A stretch of 64,000 bases of DNA from Oscillibacter sp. (GCF_028693505.1 NZ_JAQUVF010000004.1:26775-90774); one strand, 5' to 3'; shown: positions 50,049-60,459, counted from the stretch's first letter. Notes: generated by a model from the sequence alone, not told the origin. Made by a program: numbers and translations.

Positions 50049-53000
50049 TTAAAACAGTGTGATCTGACTGGTCTCCGCCATCCCCGCGAAGGAGCCCAGC
50101 GCCTTGAGCTGCTCGATATGCGTCTTGGAGAGCTTGCTGCAGCAAAGGGCAAACTCCTCGATGGAGATGAAGGTCTTGCCCTTTCGCTTTTCCACGGTGT
50201 CAATGGCAGCCGCCTCGCCAAGGCCGTGGACCGTGGTGAAGGGCGGCAGCAGCCCACCCTCCGTCACCTTGAATTTCGTGGCTTCGGATTCGTAGATGCT
50301 GATGGTGTCAAAGTGGAAGCCTCGGAGGTAAAATTCGTAGCAAACCTCCAGCGTAGTCATCATGGACTGTTCCACGGCGGTGGCGTCCTTGTTGTTTTCG
50401 ATCTCCCGAATTTTTCGTTTCACCTTGTCCTTCCCCGCGCAGCAAAACTCCGCGTCAAAGGCTTTGGCCCGGACGGAGAAGAAGGTTGCGTAGAAGGCCA
50501 GCGGCTCGTGGACCTTGTACCACGCGATACGGAAGGCCATCATCACGTACGCCACAGCGTGGGCCTTCGGGAAGAGGTAGCCAATCTTGGCCAGCGATTC
50601 GATGTACCACGCGGGCACATCGTGGGACTGCATGGCCTCCACCCAGCCCTCGTCAAAGCCGCCCTTTTTCACCTTGCCCTTTCGCACCTTCTCCATAATC
50701 TTGAAGGACATCTTCGGGTCCAGGCCCTTGGCGATCAGGTAAAGCATGATATCGTCACGGCAGCCCACCGTTTCCAAAACGGAGGCGGTGCCGCTGACGA
50801 TCAGCTCCCGGGCGTTGCCCATCCATACGTCGGTACCGTGGGAGAAGCCGGACAGCCGCACCAGCGTGTTGAAATCCTTGGGCTGGGTGTCGATGAGCAT
50901 TTGACGGGTAAAGCGGGTGTTGAACTCCGGGATGGCAACCGCCCCGGTGGGGCCCAGCACCTCGTCGTTGGTATAGCCCAGCACCTTGCTGGAAATAAAA
51001 ATGGACATGGTGTCCGGGTCATCCAGCGGGATGGAGTGGGGGTCCACACCGGTGAGGTCCTGCATCATGCGGACCATGGTGGGGTCATCATGGCCCAGCA
51101 TGTCCAGCTTGAGGATGTTGGCCTCCATGGAGTGGTATTCAAAATGGGTGGTGATGGTGTCGGAATCGTCGGCGTCCGCCGGATGCTGGACGGGGCAAAA
51201 ATCCTCCATATCCTTGTCATCCGGGACAACCACAAGGCCGCCGGGGTGCTGGCCGGTGGTGCGCCGAACACCCACACAGCCGACGGTCAGCCGGTTTTCC
51301 TCCGCCCTGCCCGCCACGATCCCATTCTCCTCCAGATACTTTTTGACAAAGCCGTAGGCCGTCTTTTCCGCAAGCGTCCCGATGGTACCGGCGCGAAACA
51401 CCTGGGTCACGCCGAACATCTCAATGGCGTGGCGGTGGGCGCGGGCCTGATACTCGCCGGAAAAGTTCAAATCGATATCAGGCACCTTGCCGCCGCCAAA
51501 GCCCAAAAACGTCTCGAAGGGAATGTCAAACCCGTCCTTGACATAGGGCGTGCCGCACACGGGACACACCTTGTCCTCCATATCCGCGCCGCAGCCAAAG
51601 GAGCCGTCCAGGATAAATTCGCTGTTTTTACAGTTGGGGCAGCGGTAGTGGGGCGGCAGAGAGTTGACCTCCGTGATGCCGGACATATAGGCCACCAGCG
51701 ACGAGCCGACGGACCCTCGGGAGCCGACCAGATACCCGTTTTCCAGCGACCGCTGCACCAGCTTCTGGGCGGACATATACACCACGTCGTACTTGCCCAG
51801 AATGCCGCCCAGCTCCACATTCAAGCGGTCCACGATGAGCTTGGGCGGGTCCTCTCCGTAGAGCGCATGGACCTTTTCCCAGACGAGGCGGTTGAGGTCC
51901 TCCTCCGAATTTTCAAGGCGGGGCGGAAACAGCTCGGATGGCAGCAGCTCGAAGCTCTCCACCTGATCGGCAACCAGACGCGTGTTTTCCACCACCACCT
52001 CGTAGGCCTTCTTCTCCCCCAGATACCGGAATTCCTCCAGCATTTCGTCGGTGGTCTTGAAGTAGATGGGCAGTGACTCGTTGGCGTCCGGAAATTTTTT
52101 GGACGCCAGCAGGATGTGGCGGTACACCTCGTCCTCCGGCTCCCGGAAGTGAACGTCGCCGGTGGCGCAGACGGGTTTTCCCAGCTCCTCCCCCAGCTTG
52201 ACGATGGTGCGGTTCAGCTCCTTCAAATCCTCCTCGGACTGCACGTCGCCGTTGCGCAGCATGAAGCGGTTGTTGCAAAGGGGCTGAATTTCCAGATAGT
52301 CGTAAAAGGACGCGATGCGGCGCAGCTCGTCCCAGTCCTTGTGGTCCGCCACGGCGCGAAACAGCTCTCCCGCTTCGCAGGCGGAGCCGACGATGATGCC
52401 CTCCCGATGCTCGCGCAGCAAGCTCTTGGGGATGATGGGCACCCGCTTGAAATACTTCAGGTTGGACGCGGAGATCATCTGATAGAGATTTTTCAGCCCC
52501 ACCTTGTTCCGGGCGATGAGGATGATATGCTTGGGAAAGCGGTTGGACTTGCTGCCTTGGGGACGCAGCTTCTCCATCTCCGGATTCACCGATTGCAGCG
52601 TGGAAATCCCCCGGTCCCGGAGCATTTTCCAAAAGGGGAGCAGCATATACCCCACCGTGGCCGCGTCGTCGCTGGCCCGGTGGTGGTTGAAGGCGGGCAG
52701 GTCCAGATGCTCCGCCACAATGTCCAGCTTGTATTTTCCAAGGCCCGGCAGCAGATTTTGGGCCAGAATCAAAGAGTCCACATAGGTGGGCTGAAAGGCA
52801 AGCCCCGTCTTTTTACAGCCCGCCCGGATAAAGCCGATATCAAACTCCGCGTTGTGGGCCGCCAGTGGCCGCCCGTTTACAAAGTTTAAAAACGCCGTCA
52901 GCGCCTCCTTGAGGGGCGGCGCGTCCTTGAGCATGTCGTCCGTGATGCCGGTGAGACCGATGATCTCCGGCGTCAAGCGGCGGTTGGGGTTGACGAAGGT

Positions 53001-54035
53001 TTGGAACCGCTCCGTGATCTCCCCGTCCTTCACCACCACCGCGCCGATCTCCGTAATGGCCTCCCGGTCCACCTTGAGGCCCGTTGTCTCGATATCAAAG
53101 CAGACGATCTCGCCCTCCAACGGGCAATCCAGCGTGCCGTGGACGGCCACGCGGTCGTCAATGTTGTTGAGAAAATACCCCTCCACGCCGTAGAGCAGCT
53201 TGATTTTATCCCCGGCTGCGTGCCACGCGTCCGGGAAGGACTGGGCCACGCCGTGGTCCGTGATGGCGATGGCGGGGTGGCCCCAGCGGATGGCCTCCTG
53301 CACCACCTCCTTGGTGTCGGTGAGGGCGTCCATATTGCTCATCTTGGTATGCAGATGCAGCTCCACCCGCTTCACCGGGGCGGTATCCTTGCGCTCCTCG
53401 CGGGTAAACGTATTGATGTGATAGGGGTTGAGCTGCATGTCCTTGCCGTCCCAGGTAGGCTCCATCTTCCCCTGCACGCAAAGCCACATCCCCGGCTGCA
53501 CCGCGCTCTCCAGCGCCTGCGCCTCCTTGGCGGTAAGATTTTTCTGCACGGTAACGGAGTTGGTGTAATCCGTCATATCAAAGCTTAGGCGCCACATGCC
53601 GGGCCGCCGGGTCTCCCGGCACTCGAAGGAAAAGACCTTTCCCGCCACGGTGACGTTGCCCATTTTCAAATCCAGCGCCTTCATGGGAACGCTCTTTCCC
53701 TTGATGGGGTTTCCCATGAGCACCTTCCCTGTCGGCTTTTGCGCCTTTGCGCCGGGGGCTGACGCAAAGGAGGCCGATGGAAGCGGCGCTTCCGGGGCCT
53801 TGCACGTCACGTCCATCTCCACGGCGGAAAAACCGTACACCAGCCGGATCGCCTCCCGAATTCCCTGGGCGTCCTCCTCCGACAGCGGCGTTTTCACCGT
53901 CAGATGCAGCGCCATGGAAAGCGCCGTCTGGTCGATGCAGGCGCCCGTCAGTACGGCCCCCGCCAGCTTCAGCCGCAGCTCTCCCGAGAGCTGCAGCTCC
54001 GCAAACATCTCAAAAAAAGGAATGTTTCTTGACAT
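50049..54035 (-). CDS. polC: DNA polymerase III PolC (Gram-positive type)
   Basis: This 1328-residue polymerase is the main replicative enzyme of low-GC Gram-positive bacteria. The order is: short N-terminal domain; OB domain near 110-215 (GKVLMGNPIKGKSVPM, VTVAGKVFSFECRET); PHP domain (RVELHLHTKMSNMDALT); an inserted DEDD exonuclease (VCFDIETTGLKVDREAITEIGAVV); and the polymerase core with FGGGKVPDIDLNFSGEYQ near 845-862. It is about 100 residues shorter than B. subtilis PolC, mainly at the N-terminus. It ends the pyrH-to-polC operon. Confidence 0.97.
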   Translation of the reverse strand: MSRNIPFFEMFAELQLSGELRLKLAGAVLTGACIDQTALSMALHLTVKTPLSEEDAQGIREAIRLVYGFSAVEMDVTCKAPEAPLPSASFASAPGAKAQKPTGKVLMGNPIKGKSVPMKALDLKMGNVTVAGKVFSFECRETRRPGMWRLSFDMTDYTNSVTVQKNLTAKEAQALESAVQPGMWLCVQGKMEPTWDGKDMQLNPYHINTFTREERKDTAPVKRVELHLHTKMSNMDALTDTKEVVQEAIRWGHPAIAITDHGVAQSFPDAWHAAGDKIKLLYGVEGYFLNNIDDRVAVHGTLDCPLEGEIVCFDIETTGLKVDREAITEIGAVVVKDGEITERFQTFVNPNRRLTPEIIGLTGITDDMLKDAPPLKEALTAFLNFVNGRPLAAHNAEFDIGFIRAGCKKTGLAFQPTYVDSLILAQNLLPGLGKYKLDIVAEHLDLPAFNHHRASDDAATVGYMLLPFWKMLRDRGISTLQSVNPEMEKLRPQGSKSNRFPKHIILIARNKVGLKNLYQMISASNLKYFKRVPIIPKSLLREHREGIIVGSACEAGELFRAVADHKDWDELRRIASFYDYLEIQPLCNNRFMLRNGDVQSEEDLKELNRTIVKLGEELGKPVCATGDVHFREPEDEVYRHILLASKKFPDANESLPIYFKTTDEMLEEFRYLGEKKAYEVVVENTRLVADQVESFELLPSELFPPRLENSEEDLNRLVWEKVHALYGEDPPKLIVDRLNVELGGILGKYDVVYMSAQKLVQRSLENGYLVGSRGSVGSSLVAYMSGITEVNSLPPHYRCPNCKNSEFILDGSFGCGADMEDKVCPVCGTPYVKDGFDIPFETFLGFGGGKVPDIDLNFSGEYQARAHRHAIEMFGVTQVFRAGTIGTLAEKTAYGFVKKYLEENGIVAGRAEENRLTVGCVGVRRTTGQHPGGLVVVPDDKDMEDFCPVQHPADADDSDTITTHFEYHSMEANILKLDMLGHDDPTMVRMMQDLTGVDPHSIPLDDPDTMSIFISSKVLGYTNDEVLGPTGAVAIPEFNTRFTRQMLIDTQPKDFNTLVRLSGFSHGTDVWMGNARELIVSGTASVLETVGCRDDIMLYLIAKGLDPKMSFKIMEKVRKGKVKKGGFDEGWVEAMQSHDVPAWYIESLAKIGYLFPKAHAVAYVMMAFRIAWYKVHEPLAFYATFFSVRAKAFDAEFCCAGKDKVKRKIREIENNKDATAVEQSMMTTLEVCYEFYLRGFHFDTISIYESEATKFKVTEGGLLPPFTTVHGLGEAAAIDTVEKRKGKTFISIEEFALCCSKLSKTHIEQLKALGSFAGMAETSQITLF

Positions 54036-54100
54036 CGCGTTCCTCTCCTGGTTACAAAAGGGCGCCGGCAGGAATTCCTGCCGGACGATCCCCTCACTTT

Positions 54101-55138
54101 TTAAAGTTGCTCAATTTCTTTCATCAAAGCGTCTACAAGCTGCTCTTGCGGAACTTTGTAAAGGATTTCTCCTTTGCGGAAAAGCAGTCCTTCCCCGTTC
54201 CCACCGGCAATGCCGATGTCGGCGGCGGAGGCCTCGCCGGGACCGTTCACCGCGCAGCCCATCACCGCCACGGTGATGTTTTTTTTGCACCCGGCAAGGC
54301 GGCGCTCCACTTCCTCCGCAATGGGGATGAGGTCGATGCGGGTACGGCCGCAGGTGGGGCAGGCGATGAGATTCACGCCCTCTCTCCGCAATCCGGCGGC
54401 CTTCAAAATCTTGTGGGCGGCGTAAATCTCCTCCACCGGGTCCGCGGTCAGCGTCACCCGCATGGTGTCTCCGATGCCGAGGCACAAAAGGCCCCCGATG
54501 CCCATGGCGGATTTCACCATGCCCATGGAGGGGGTGCCCGCCTCCGTCACGCCCAGATGCAGGGGATACTCTGTCTCCTCGTGGAGCAGCCGGTAGGCCG
54601 CCATGGTCAGCGGCACGTCGGAGCACTTCACGGAAATGCAGATATCGTCGAAGTCAAATTTGTTCAGCAGATGTACGTGGCCCATGGCGCTTTCCACCAG
54701 AGCCTCGGCGGTGACGCCGCCGTATTTCGCCCGCAGTTCCTTTTCCAAAGAGCCGCCGTTGACGCCGATTCGGATGGGGATGCCCTTCTGGCGGCACAAA
54801 TCGGCCACGGCCTTCACCTTGTCCTCGCCGCCGATGTTGCCGGGGTTGATGCGGATGGCGTCAATGCCCCGCTGGGCGCAGATGAGGGCGTAGCGATAGT
54901 TGAAGTGAATATCCGCGATCAGTGGGATATGGATTTGCGCCTTGATTTGGTCCACCGCCTCCGCCGCCGCTTCATCGGGGATGGCCACGCGGATGATCTC
55001 GCATCCGGCAGATTCCAGCGCGTGGATCTGGGCAACGGTGGCATCAACGTCGTCTGTTTTCGTATTGCACATGGACTGCACGGAAACGGGGGCGCCGCCG
55101 CCCACGGGAACGTTTCCCACCAGTAATTGTTTGGTCAT
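54101..55138 (-). CDS. ispG: 4-hydroxy-3-methylbut-2-enyl diphosphate synthase
   Basis: This 345-residue iron-sulfur enzyme catalyses the seventh step of the MEP isoprenoid pathway. It begins MTKQLLVGNVPVGGGAPVSVQSMCNT. It has the TIM-barrel motifs LIADIHFNYRYAL and RINPGNIG, and the cluster cysteines in LIACPTCGRTRIDL and VAVMGCAVNGPGEA. It lies between rseP and polC; dxr is two genes upstream, so two MEP genes are in one operon. Confidence 0.97.
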   Translation of the reverse strand: MTKQLLVGNVPVGGGAPVSVQSMCNTKTDDVDATVAQIHALESAGCEIIRVAIPDEAAAEAVDQIKAQIHIPLIADIHFNYRYALICAQRGIDAIRINPGNIGGEDKVKAVADLCRQKGIPIRIGVNGGSLEKELRAKYGGVTAEALVESAMGHVHLLNKFDFDDICISVKCSDVPLTMAAYRLLHEETEYPLHLGVTEAGTPSMGMVKSAMGIGGLLCLGIGDTMRVTLTADPVEEIYAAHKILKAAGLRREGVNLIACPTCGRTRIDLIPIAEEVERRLAGCKKNITVAVMGCAVNGPGEASAADIGIAGGNGEGLLFRKGEILYKVPQEQLVDALMKEIEQL

Positions 55139-55148
55139 GGTCCGCCTC

Positions 55149-56216
55149 CTATTGTATTAGCCGAAACACATCATGGAATGTGACGAGCAGCATAAAGCCC
55201 ATCAGCAGCACGAAGCCCGCCGTATTCACCGCCGATTGATAGCGCTCCGGCACGGTTTTGTGGAACAGCGCCATGGAAATGGCGTCCACCAGGAGGAAGA
55301 AAATGCGGCCGCCATCCAGCGCGGGAATGGGCAGCAGATTCATCACCGACAGGTTCACCGCCAGCAGCGCCGCAAAGTAAAAGATTTGGCTCCAGGCGTC
55401 CACGGCGCTTTCCGCCTCGTTGCCCACCTCGGTCATGGTGGAGACGATGCCCACCGGTCCGCTGAGGTCCTGCATTCCGGCGTTGCCGGTAATGAGCTGC
55501 CCCAGACTAAACCACACCAGCTGCACGAAATCCATGGCGGAATTCCAGGTGTACTGCAATTTTCCGGAAAGGGTGGCCTCTTTTGCCGCCACGCCCACGT
55601 AGAGGCCAAACCCGGAATACGTGGTTTTTCCGTCGGTGCTGGTGCAGATTTGACGGGGCACATCCGTAAGGCGGATATGCCGCCCGTCGCGGACCACCTC
55701 GATGTCCACGCTTTCTCCTGCGTACTGGAGAAAGAGCTTGGTATCTCCCCGCAAAAAGGTGCGGTAACCGTTTACCTTGTAGAGGAGGTCCCCCTCCATC
55801 AATCCGTTCTCCCCGGTCTGGGCAAACTCTGGCGCAAGGCCGGTCACCTGATCGGCATAAAGGAAGGTGGCGCCGGCATAGAGCGCCAGTAAAATCAAAA
55901 CGCCCGTGAGGAAATTCATGAGGGAGCCGGCAGCGAGAATGAAGAATTTTTTCCAGAAGCCCTGCCGGACAAAGGACCGCCGGTCGCCGGTGTCCTCGTC
56001 CTCCCCCTCCATGGCGCAAAAGCCGCCGATGGGCAGGGCGCGCAGGGAGTACTGGGTCTCCCCCTTCTCCCGTTCCCAGATCAAGGGACCCATCCCGATG
56101 GAAAACTCGTTGACGCGCACGCCGCAAAGCTTCGCCGCCAGGAAGTGCCCCAGCTCATGGACGGCGATCAGCACGCCGAAGATGAGAATTGCCGCGATAA
56201 TATAAACGATGGTCAT
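55149..56216 (-). CDS. rseP: Site-2 metalloprotease RseP
   Basis: This 355-residue membrane protease cuts transmembrane substrates such as anti-sigma factors. The zinc motif HELGHF is at residues 20-25 in the first membrane segment, and the second metal motif NLLPIPALDGGRIFF lies near 293-307. A PDZ domain between them contains LMEGDLLYKVNGYRTF. Four membrane segments are visible. It lies 11 bases upstream of ispG and 11 bases downstream of dxr. Confidence 0.95.
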   Translation of the reverse strand: MTIVYIIAAILIFGVLIAVHELGHFLAAKLCGVRVNEFSIGMGPLIWEREKGETQYSLRALPIGGFCAMEGEDEDTGDRRSFVRQGFWKKFFILAAGSLMNFLTGVLILLALYAGATFLYADQVTGLAPEFAQTGENGLMEGDLLYKVNGYRTFLRGDTKLFLQYAGESVDIEVVRDGRHIRLTDVPRQICTSTDGKTTYSGFGLYVGVAAKEATLSGKLQYTWNSAMDFVQLVWFSLGQLITGNAGMQDLSGPVGIVSTMTEVGNEAESAVDAWSQIFYFAALLAVNLSVMNLLPIPALDGGRIFFLLVDAISMALFHKTVPERYQSAVNTAGFVLLMGFMLLVTFHDVFRLIQ

Positions 56217-56227
56217 GCAAAAACTCC

Positions 56228-57379
56228 TTATTTGCCCTCCAGCACAACAGCGCGCGCCTGCGCGTCCGCCGTCAGGATTTCCTCCAGCGACGGATTTTGC
56301 ACCACGCCGACTGCCGAGCGTGCCCGGTCGACCAAACGCGGAATGTCATGAAAGCGGATGCGCTCCGCCAAAAACAGCCGGACCGCTTCTTCGTTGGCGC
56401 CGTTCAAAACGGCGCAGGCCGTGCCGCCCGCGGCGGCGGCTTCCTCCGCAAGGCGCAGGCAGGGAAAGGCCTCCCGGTCCGGCGCGGCAAAGGTCAGTGG
56501 CGGACAGGACATCAGGTCCAGCGGCTCCGCCGGGTTTTCCCCCCGATGGGGATAGGTCATGGCATACCGGATGGGCAGACGCATATCCGGCGTGCCCAGC
56601 TGAGCCAGCACGGCCCCGTCCCGATACTCCACCAGCGAGTGGACGATGCTCTGGCGGTGGATCGCCACAGAAACCTGCTTTAGCGGCAGGCGGTAAAGGC
56701 GCATGGCCTCGATGACCTCCAGCCCCTTGTTCATCAGTGTGGCGCAGTCCACGGTGATCTTGGGTCCCATGGTCCAGTTGGGATGCTTCAAGGCATCCGC
56801 CTTTGTCATTTTGCCCACTTCGTCGAAACTCATGCCGTAAAAAGGACCGCCGGAGCAGGTAAGGATCAGACGCCGGATCTCCCCCCGGTCGGCGCAGCCC
56901 TGCACGCACTGGAAAATGGCGGAATGTTCGGAATCCACCGGCACGATCTCCGCGCCGCTGCGCACAGCCGCGTCCATCACCAGTTCTCCCGCGCACACCA
57001 GCGTCTCCTTATTGGCAAGGGCGATGCGCTTTTTCTCCCCAATGGCGGCAAGCGTGGGCGTTAATCCCACCATGCCCACCACGGCGGTCACCACCGTGTC
57101 CGCCTCCGGAATGGTCGCCGCATCCTCCAGCGCCGCAGTGCCGCCCAGCACCTTCGTCTCCGTGTCCCCCACCCGGACCGCCAAATCCCGGGCGGCGGTC
57201 TCGTTCGTCAAAACGGCCAGCCGGGGGTGGAATTCGCGAATCTGCGCTTCCATGCGCTCCACGCTTTTGTTGGCTGTCAGGGCCGCCACCGGAAGGCGCA
57301 TCTGCCGCGCCACCTCCAAACTCTGGCGGCCGATGGAGCCGGTGGAGCCCAATATGGAAATCATATTCGTCATAGGCAC
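56228..57379 (-). CDS. dxr: 1-deoxy-D-xylulose 5-phosphate reductoisomerase
   Basis: This 383-residue enzyme makes MEP from DXP. The NADPH loop SILGSTGSIGRQSLEV is at 8-23, the metal and substrate motifs VDSEHSAIFQC and SCSGGPF-like TCSGGPFYGMS, and NHPNWTMGPKITVDCATLMNKGLE-type motif near 206-230 are present. The C-terminal domain is complete. Only a few bases separate it from cdsA and rseP. Confidence 0.97.
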   Translation of the reverse strand: MPMTNMISILGSTGSIGRQSLEVARQMRLPVAALTANKSVERMEAQIREFHPRLAVLTNETAARDLAVRVGDTETKVLGGTAALEDAATIPEADTVVTAVVGMVGLTPTLAAIGEKKRIALANKETLVCAGELVMDAAVRSGAEIVPVDSEHSAIFQCVQGCADRGEIRRLILTCSGGPFYGMSFDEVGKMTKADALKHPNWTMGPKITVDCATLMNKGLEVIEAMRLYRLPLKQVSVAIHRQSIVHSLVEYRDGAVLAQLGTPDMRLPIRYAMTYPHRGENPAEPLDLMSCPPLTFAAPDREAFPCLRLAEEAAAAGGTACAVLNGANEEAVRLFLAERIRFHDIPRLVDRARSAVGVVQNPSLEEILTADAQARAVVLEGK

Positions 57380-57382
57380 ATC

Positions 57383-58180
57383 CTATCTCACAAAGCTTAA
57401 AACAATCTCGATGAGCGGCGTTACAAAGAGCACGCTGTCAAACCGGTCCAGCACGCCGCCGTGCTCTAAAAACAGGTGTCCGTAGTCCTTGATGCCAAAC
57501 TCCCGCTTGATGAGGGAAAAGCTCAGATCGCCCACCTGCGCCGCCGCACTGCACAAGACGCCCAGCAGCACCATCGGCCCGTAACCGATGCCGCCGCCCA
57601 AAAAGCGGTCCATCACGAAGGTAAATGCCACCGCGCCCAGAACGTTGCCGACGACTCCGCCCACGGAGCCCTCCACCGTCTTTTTGGGGCTGACCTTGGG
57701 CGCCAGCTTGTGCTTGCCGAAGGCGCGGCCCGCAAAATAGCCGCCGGTATCGCTCATAAAGCTCAAAATGAACGGCAGCAGCAGGTAAGATCGATGGATG
57801 CCTGCGTCCTCCATGCGAACGAAGGCGGAAAAGGCGTAGGGAATCACCACCACGGCGAAAATGCCCGCCGTGATGTGGAAGAAGCGGACTTCTCCGGCCT
57901 TAAAAATCGCGTAGAGGAACGCCACCGCCACATAGAGGAACCACAAAATCTCCATGTGGTCCGGCCGGTCATAATACCATGTGACGGAAAACACCGCGCA
58001 GATCATGGTCCAGCCGAAAAGGTAGTTGTTCTTTTGGACGCCCACGCATTGCATCAGCTCCATGGCCGCAATGCCCGCAAGGATGCACAGCGCCCCCATC
58101 ATCACAAGGGGCGGCGCCCACAGCACCACATATAAAAGCACTGGGATTCCCACTGCGGAAACCAGCAGTCTCGACTTCAT
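57383..58180 (-). CDS. cdsA: Phosphatidate cytidylyltransferase
   Basis: This 265-residue membrane enzyme makes CDP-diacylglycerol. It has about seven membrane segments and the C-terminal signature SDTGGYFAGRAFGKHKLAPKVSPKKTVEGSVGG near 168-200, with the KREFGIKDYGHLFLEHGGVLDRFDS motif near 225-250. It lies between uppS and dxr in the standard operon order. Confidence 0.96.
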   Translation of the reverse strand: MKSRLLVSAVGIPVLLYVVLWAPPLVMMGALCILAGIAAMELMQCVGVQKNNYLFGWTMICAVFSVTWYYDRPDHMEILWFLYVAVAFLYAIFKAGEVRFFHITAGIFAVVVIPYAFSAFVRMEDAGIHRSYLLLPFILSFMSDTGGYFAGRAFGKHKLAPKVSPKKTVEGSVGGVVGNVLGAVAFTFVMDRFLGGGIGYGPMVLLGVLCSAAAQVGDLSFSLIKREFGIKDYGHLFLEHGGVLDRFDSVLFVTPLIEIVLSFVR

Positions 58181-58205
58181 AGTACGCCTTCTTTCCCGTG
58201 AAGGA

Positions 58206-58958
58206 TTATTTCTTTACACCGCCAAAGCGGCGGTCTCTTTGCTGATATTCAGCGATGGCGCGGTCCAGCTGCGCCTCATCAAAATCGGGCCACAGCGTAT
58301 CGGTGACGTAAAACTCCGAATAAGCGCACTGCCACAAAAGGAAATTGCTCAGCCGCAGCTCTCCGCTGGGGCGGATGATCAGCTCCGGGTCCGGAATGCC
58401 CCGGGAATCCAGATAGGAGGAAAACAGCGCCTCGCTTAGCTCCTCCGGTTTCCTTGCCCCGGACACGCAATCCGCGCCAAAGCGGCGCACCGCCCGCAAA
58501 ATCTCATCCCGCCCGCCGTAATTCAAGCAGACGTTGGCCTGAAAATCCCCCGGGGGCAGATGGGTGGAGATCTCGTCGGTCTCGTGGGCCAGCGCCCGCA
58601 GCTCCGGCGAGATGGGCGTCATGTCTCCGAAAAAGCGAAGGCGGATATGGTCCTTTTCCATCGTGTCCACGGCTTCCTGCAAATAGCGCTTCAAAAGCCC
58701 CATGAGGGCGCCCACCTCGTCGGCGGAGCGCTTCCAGTTTTCCGTGGAAAAGGCGTAAACCGTCAAATACTCCACGCCCAGATTCTTGCAATGGGTGGCA
58801 ATGCGGCGGAACGTCTCCGCCCCGGCCTTATGGCCGACGGTCCGGGGCAGCCCCCGCTGCGTCGCCCAGCGGCCGTTCCCGTCCATAATAATCGCAATAT
58901 GGCGAGGCAGACGTGCCGTCTGCCCCGCCGTATCGTTGCTTTTCCAACTATTTGCCAT
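58206..58958 (-). CDS. uppS: Undecaprenyl diphosphate synthase
   Basis: This 250-residue cis-prenyltransferase makes the lipid carrier for cell wall and surface glycans. It has IAIIMDGNGRWA with the catalytic Asp26, LTVYAFSTENWKRS, the LNYGGRDEILRA motif and RPSGELRLSNFLLWQCAYSEFY near the end. It overlaps the frr stop by one base. Its product would also be needed by the surface polysaccharide genes at the left of the window. Confidence 0.97.
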   Translation of the reverse strand: MANSWKSNDTAGQTARLPRHIAIIMDGNGRWATQRGLPRTVGHKAGAETFRRIATHCKNLGVEYLTVYAFSTENWKRSADEVGALMGLLKRYLQEAVDTMEKDHIRLRFFGDMTPISPELRALAHETDEISTHLPPGDFQANVCLNYGGRDEILRAVRRFGADCVSGARKPEELSEALFSSYLDSRGIPDPELIIRPSGELRLSNFLLWQCAYSEFYVTDTLWPDFDEAQLDRAIAEYQQRDRRFGGVKK

Positions 58959-59515
58959 CAGACCGCCATCAATTCCTTTTCTTTTTTGGCCAGCAGCTCA
59001 TCGATTTTCTTGCAGCTGTCGTCCGTCATCTTCTGCAAGTCCTTTTCGGCCTGCTTCATCTCGTCCTCCGTGATCTCGGTGGCCTTCTCCAGCTTTTTGA
59101 AATGCTCAATGGCATCCCGGCGGATGTTGCGAATGGCCACCTTGCCCGCCTCGGCATATTTATGGATCTGCTTGACCAGCTCCTTGCGGCGCTCCTCCGT
59201 CAACTGGGGGAAATTGAGGCGGATGCCCTTGCCGTCGTTCTGGGGGTTGATGCCCAGCTCGGAGTTTTGGATCGCCTTCTCAATGGCCTTGAGGGCGGAG
59301 GCATCCCAAGGGGTGATCACCAGCGCCCGGGGATCGGGGGAGGCAATGGCCGCGATCTGCTGGATGGGGGTGGGGCTGCCGTAATAATCCACCACAATGC
59401 GGTCCAGCACGGCCGCATTGGCCCGCCCGGCGCGCACAGAGGCAAAATCCGCCCCGACAGAGTCGATGCTCTTCCCCATTTTCTCTTCGTAAACCTTGTA
59501 TTCGTCCTTCAACAT
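58958..59515 (-). CDS. frr: Ribosome recycling factor
   Basis: This 185-residue protein has the normal length and the RRF features FASVRAGRANAAVLDRIVVDYYG, ALVITPWD, NDGKGIRLNFPQLTEERRKEL and a C-terminal helical region. It splits the post-termination ribosome with EF-G. It lies between pyrH and uppS, the common order. Confidence 0.97.
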   Translation of the reverse strand: MLKDEYKVYEEKMGKSIDSVGADFASVRAGRANAAVLDRIVVDYYGSPTPIQQIAAIASPDPRALVITPWDASALKAIEKAIQNSELGINPQNDGKGIRLNFPQLTEERRKELVKQIHKYAEAGKVAIRNIRRDAIEHFKKLEKATEITEDEMKQAEKDLQKMTDDSCKKIDELLAKKEKELMAV

Positions 59516-59580
59516 GATAAAGTCCTTCCTTTCACTTTGTGTTCTGGGAGGCGCTTACGCGCATGGATTTGTGCTGTCCG

Positions 59581-60297
59581 TCATTCCTTGACGACAGTGC
59601 CGACCTTCTCGCCGCACAGGGCACGGATGATGTTTTGCGGGTCCTTCAGTGCAAAGAGCAGTACCGGGATTCGATTGTCCATGGAAAGAGAGGTCGCCGT
59701 GGAGTCCATCACCATCAGGTGCTGGGAGAGGACCTCGTCATAGCTGATGGTATCGTATTTGACGGCGGAAGGGTCCTTCACCGGGTCGGCGTTGTAAACG
59801 CCGTCCACATTTTTCGCCAGCAAAATCACGTCCGCGTTGATCTCCGCGGCCCGCAGCACAGCGGCGGTATCCGTGGAGAAATAGGGATTGCCCGTACCGG
59901 CGCCGAAAATGACCACTCTGCCCTTTTCCAGATGCCGGATGGCCCGGGAGCGAATATAAGGCTCCGCCACGGCGCGCATCTCAAGAGCCGTCTGGACCCG
60001 GACGGGGATACCCTTTTGCTCACACACGTCCGCCACCGCCAGACAGTTCATGACCGTGGCCAGCATGCCCATGTGATCGGCACGGGTGCGCTCCATTTTG
60101 CCGCCGCTGTTCTTCGCGCCGCGCCAGAAGTTTCCGCCGCCGACCACCAGTCCAACCTGAACGCCCATTTCCAAGCAGCCCTTCAAAACGTCGCAGACCT
60201 GACCGATGACCTCGAAATCCAGGCCGGTATGCTTGTCTCCGGCCAGGGCCTCACCGCTGATTTTCAGCAGCACGCGCTGATAAACAGGTTTTGCCAT
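59581..60297 (-). CDS. pyrH: UMP kinase
   Basis: This 238-residue amino-acid-kinase-fold enzyme phosphorylates UMP. It has [12 protein letters not shown] at the start, [42 protein letters not shown] and [16 protein letters not shown]. It is the first gene of the pyrH-frr-uppS-cdsA-dxr-rseP-ispG-polC operon. The region upstream on the minus strand is AT-rich, but only a weak promoter can be seen. Confidence 0.97.
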   Translation of the reverse strand: MAKPVYQRVLLKISGEALAGDKHTGLDFEVIGQVCDVLKGCLEMGVQVGLVVGGGNFWRGAKNSGGKMERTRADHMGMLATVMNCLAVADVCEQKGIPVRVQTALEMRAVAEPYIRSRAIRHLEKGRVVIFGAGTGNPYFSTDTAAVLRAAEINADVILLAKNVDGVYNADPVKDPSAVKYDTISYDEVLSQHLMVMDSTATSLSMDNRIPVLLFALKDPQNIIRALCGEKVGTVVKE

Positions 60298-60430
60298 GAT
60301 GAAACAACCTCCATCGTATCCTTTTTGATTTCAACGTTCTTATTTTAACGTATTTTTCCGCTTTTGCATAGGGGGTTCCGAAAGATTTTCCCAAAAAAAG
60401 CAGCGCCTTTGCCATCTCCTGTCGGTCGGC

Positions 60431-60459
60431 TTGACAAGTTTGGAGGGATATGCTATGGT
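60431..60459 (+). promoter_or_regulatory. Promoter of the GNAT gene
   Basis: TTGACA (60431-60436), 17 bases and TATGGT (60454-60459) lie about 80 bases before the acetyltransferase start. Confidence 0.6.

Noticed and set aside
50040..52076. Plus-strand frame of 678 codons opposite polC
   Set aside because: Antisense shadow of the polymerase; composition is rich in His, Gly and Val and has no motif.
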